Shown piece after piece: positions 61,765-64,000 of a stretch of 64,000 bases of DNA. The stretch comes from Streptomyces sp. BK208 (lineage in GTDB: Bacteria > Actinomycetota > Actinomycetes > Streptomycetales > Streptomycetaceae): the NCBI RefSeq assembly GCF_004364245.1, contig NZ_SOAV01000003.1, positions 434,001 through 498,000 on the forward strand, in the 5' to 3' direction. The translations under genes were made by a program, and so were the position numbers. Under the pieces are notes generated by a model. That model did no database searches and had not been told where the DNA came from. It was given only the letters and a program-made list of their open reading frames with translations. The stretch's first letter is position 1; the number at the start of each line of letters is the position of its first letter.

Positions 61765-62685
61765 ATGAAAGCTTTCGTACCGACCGGGGACCCCGCCGAA
61801 CCGGTCGTCCTCGCCGACGTCCCCGAGCCCACGCCGCGCCCCGACGAGGCGCTGGTGAGGGTGGAGGCCTTCTCCGTGAACCGGGGTGAGACCTTCAAGC
61901 TGGAGGCGCCGGTGCCGGGGGAACGGCCCGGCAAGGACATCGCCGGGCTCGTGGTGCAGCCGGCCGCCGACGGGAGTGGGCCGGCCGGCATCGCACGCGT
62001 CGTCGGCCACCCCATGGGCGGCGGCTGGGCGGAGTTCGCGGCGGTGCCGACCAGCGCGCTTGCGGTTCTGCCCGACAGCGTCTCGGCGACGGACGGCGCG
62101 GCGCTGCCGCTCGCCGGGCTCACCGCGCTGCGGCTGCTGCGCGCGGCCGGGCCCGTAGTGGGGCGGCGCGTGCTGCTGACCGGAGCGTCAGGGGGCGTGG
62201 GGCACTACGTGACCGAACTCGCGACCGCTGCGGGCGCGGAGGTCACCGCGGTGACCCGGGACACCGAACGCGGTGCCCGGCTCAGCGAACTCGGCGCGGC
62301 CGAGATCGTCCACCGTCCGGCCGACGCACGCGGACCGTACGACATCGTGCTGGAGTCGACCGGCGGCCAGGCCCTCCCCGTCGCCCTCGCGCGGCTCGCG
62401 AAGCGGGGCACGCTCATCTGGTTCGGGCAGGCCAGCCGCACCCCGGTGACGCTCGACTTCTTCGCCTTCTTCGACGGCCCCGAGTCGGCCGTCATCCGCC
62501 ACTTCCACTACCTCGACGCCGACACCGTCCTCGGCGACGACCTGGCGACGCTCGTCCGGCTCACCGCCGAAGGCCGCCTGCACCCCGAGATCGGCCGCGT
62601 CGCGGACTGGGCCGACACCGCGAGCACCCTCACCGACCTGCGGGACCGGCGCATTCGGGGCAAGGCCGTACTCACCCTCTCCTGA
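61765..62685 (+). CDS. MDR-family NADPH:quinone oxidoreductase-like protein
   Basis: 306 residues. GroES-like N-terminal domain (EALVRVEAFSVNRGETFKLE, GKDIAGLVV) without the zinc-binding cysteines, then the Rossmann motif VLLTGASGGVGHYVTELATA at about 135-155. This zinc-free medium-chain dehydrogenase group reduces quinones or enones with NADPH. ATG with AAGGAGG upstream. It starts a plus-strand run with a SnoaL-like gene (87-bp gap). Divergent LysR is the likely regulator. Confidence 0.88.
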   Translation: MKAFVPTGDPAEPVVLADVPEPTPRPDEALVRVEAFSVNRGETFKLEAPVPGERPGKDIAGLVVQPAADGSGPAGIARVVGHPMGGGWAEFAAVPTSALAVLPDSVSATDGAALPLAGLTALRLLRAAGPVVGRRVLLTGASGGVGHYVTELATAAGAEVTAVTRDTERGARLSELGAAEIVHRPADARGPYDIVLESTGGQALPVALARLAKRGTLIWFGQASRTPVTLDFFAFFDGPESAVIRHFHYLDADTVLGDDLATLVRLTAEGRLHPEIGRVADWADTASTLTDLRDRRIRGKAVLTLS

Positions 62686-62771
62686 GCAGCCGAAACCCCA
62701 GCGCCCCGAAGACATGAACCTGAACCCACTGAACCCACTGACCCGTTGAACCCACCAGAAGGAGCCCTTCC

Positions 62772-63266
62772 ATGACCGAGACCACCGGCACCACCGGCAC
62801 CACCGCTCCCGCCACCTCGACCGATCCCCGGGCCGTCGTCATCCGCTACGTCGAGGCCGTCCGGGACGGCGACGCCGACGTCGTCCTCGAAAGCTTCGCC
62901 GAGGACGCGACCTGGCACTACCCGGGCAACGACCTGCCGATCTCGAAGGTGTGGCGGGGCCGCGACGCGATCGTCAACGACTTCCTGGGCGGCATGGGAC
63001 CGATCCTCGTTCCCGGCACGATGAAGGTCGAGCTGGTCAGCACGATCGCCGAGGGCGACCGTGTGGTCGCCGAGTGGACCTCCAAGGCCCGGACCGTGTA
63101 CGGCGGCACGTACGACAACCGCTGCATCGGGATCTACACGGTCCACGCCGGCCGGATCACGTCCGTCGTCGAATACGCGGACACCCGGCACGTGGCGGCG
63201 GCCCTCTTCCCGGAGACCCCGGCCGCACGGGCCGACCAGGCTCATGCCGATGGTGGGCCTCGGTGA
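62772..63266 (+). CDS. SnoaL-like (NTF2-fold) protein
   Basis: 164 residues. After a Thr-rich start (TETTGTTGTTAPAT) comes the NTF2/SnoaL pattern: VIRYVEAVRDGDADVVLESF, AEDATWHYPGN, GRDAIVNDFLGG, CIGIYTVHAGRITSVVEYAD. These cone-shaped proteins are small cyclases, hydrolases or isomerases, or simply ligand binders; the activity cannot be assigned. ATG at 62772 with AAGGAG. Probably co-transcribed with the oxidoreductase. Confidence 0.86.
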   Translation: MTETTGTTGTTAPATSTDPRAVVIRYVEAVRDGDADVVLESFAEDATWHYPGNDLPISKVWRGRDAIVNDFLGGMGPILVPGTMKVELVSTIAEGDRVVAEWTSKARTVYGGTYDNRCIGIYTVHAGRITSVVEYADTRHVAAALFPETPAARADQAHADGGPR

Positions 63267-63402
63267 TCCGCTCGCCCTGCGCCCGGCGAAGGAGTCGCCG
63301 CGCAGAACCGGCGACGGCAACCGCTGGACACGCGCCCCGGTCCCGGCCGGCGCCCGTTTCGGGCCGGGGCATACCCGTCGAACGTTCCGACCAGGAGGCA
63401 GT

Positions 63403-63918
63403 GTGATCACTCTCAGGCCCGACATCATCCGCACCGAGCGGCTGACCATGCTGCCCCTCAAGGCCGAGCACGCCGACGAGATGGCCACGGTGCTCTCCGA
63501 CCCCGGCCTGCACACGTTCATCGGCGGTGCTCCGGACACGGCCGAGGCCCTGCGCACCCGCTACGAACGGTGGGCGGCCGGTTCGCCCGACCCCGCCGCA
63601 TCCTGGTGCAACTGGGCGATCCAGCTCCGCGACGCGACCTGCCTGGCCGGTACGCTCCAGGCGACGATCACTGCCGACGACCGCGGTGCCACCGCGGAGA
63701 TCGCCTGGGTGGTGGGTACCCCCTGGCAGCGGCGCGGCATAGCCACCGAGGCAGCCCGAGGACTCGTCGCCTGGCTCCGCGAGCACCCGGTGCACACGGT
63801 CGTCGCCCACATCAACCCCGACCACAAGGCATCCGCCGCCGTCGCGACCGCAGTCGGACTCACCCCCACCGACCAGTGGCACGACGGCGAGATCCGATGG
63901 CAACGTGACATCGGCTGA
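63403..63918 (+). CDS. GNAT-family N-acetyltransferase (RimJ/RimL-like)
   Basis: 171 residues. LRPDIIRTERLTMLPLKAEH is the typical start of RimJ/RimL acetyltransferases; the acetyl-CoA loop is WVVGTPWQRRGIATEAARGL (Q/R-x-x-G-x-A motif) near residue 105, followed by VVAHINPDHKASAAVATAVG. Transfers acetyl from acetyl-CoA to an amine, possibly a protein N-terminus or small molecule. GTG at 63403 with AGGAGG five bases upstream. Bases 63919-64000 hold no supported gene. Confidence 0.87.
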   Translation: MITLRPDIIRTERLTMLPLKAEHADEMATVLSDPGLHTFIGGAPDTAEALRTRYERWAAGSPDPAASWCNWAIQLRDATCLAGTLQATITADDRGATAEIAWVVGTPWQRRGIATEAARGLVAWLREHPVHTVVAHINPDHKASAAVATAVGLTPTDQWHDGEIRWQRDIG

Positions 63919-64000
63919 TCGCACGCATCCACTGGTCCTGACGAACGATCGGATCACGGCCGGACAGCCGGACGCCGCAAGCTTCCTGACGTGATCGTCC

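Overview
The window is a stretch of a high-GC actinomycete chromosome, almost certainly Streptomyces. Evidence: very GC-rich codons, GTG/TTG starts, XRE(DUF5753)/DUF397 and HATPase families typical of Streptomyces, and two xylanases that match the S. lividans xylanases XlnA and XlnC closely from memory (the 477-residue length of XlnA is identical).

Layout. (1) 1-15.2 kb, metabolism and efflux: TetR, an APC amino-acid permease, a divergent TetR/DHA2 efflux pair with clear operators, a translationally coupled MFS plus FAD monooxygenase pair, a serine hydrolase divergent from an MFS protein with a 29-unit pentapeptide tail, a TetR regulator divergent from an acyl-CoA ligase/acyl-CoA dehydrogenase pair, and a bacterial oil-body-associated-protein (DUF1264) homologue. 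(2) 15.2-18.6 kb: divergent GH62 arabinofuranosidase and GH10 xylanase xlnA, both with ricin-type CBM13 domains. (3) 18.7-51.8 kb: a large defence island. (4) 51.9-52.6 kb: GH11 xylanase xlnC, the second xylan gene cluster, with the same CGAAACTTTCG box upstream as xlnA. (5) 53.1-57.9 kb: RNA-metabolism block (RNase J, SCO5918-family protein, CBS protein, DEAD-box RNA helicase, cold-shock protein). (6) 58.4-63.9 kb: DHA2 efflux/TetR pair, LysR, quinone-oxidoreductase-like MDR protein, SnoaL-like protein, GNAT acetyltransferase.

The island is the main point of interest. It carries homologues of four of the five class 1 DISARM genes: drmD (SNF2-type helicase) and drmMI (adenine methyltransferase) at 42.0-50.5 kb, and drmA (helicase) and drmB (DUF1998) at 28.8-33.8 kb, all on the minus strand. 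I see no drmC (phospholipase D type) gene. Instead drmA-drmB run on, with start/stop overlaps, into a compact UvrD-like ATPase, a 2225-residue DEFH-box helicase with a DUF1998-type zinc region and a candidate Vsr-like PD-(D/E)XK nuclease segment, and a UvrD helicase fused to a RelE-like N-terminus. A sigma-70 factor is divergent from drmA, with a perfect 18-bp palindrome between them. Between the two DISARM halves sits a second gene set on the same strand: HATPase, membrane protein, DUF262, DUF3696 ATPase and an unrecognised protein, beside a divergent XRE/DUF397 pair. A soluble Ser/Thr kinase lies immediately upstream of drmD. My reading is a rearranged, expanded DISARM-type system with its own sigma factor and a possible embedded second defence module. 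Family names come from motifs and recalled family features, not from database searches.
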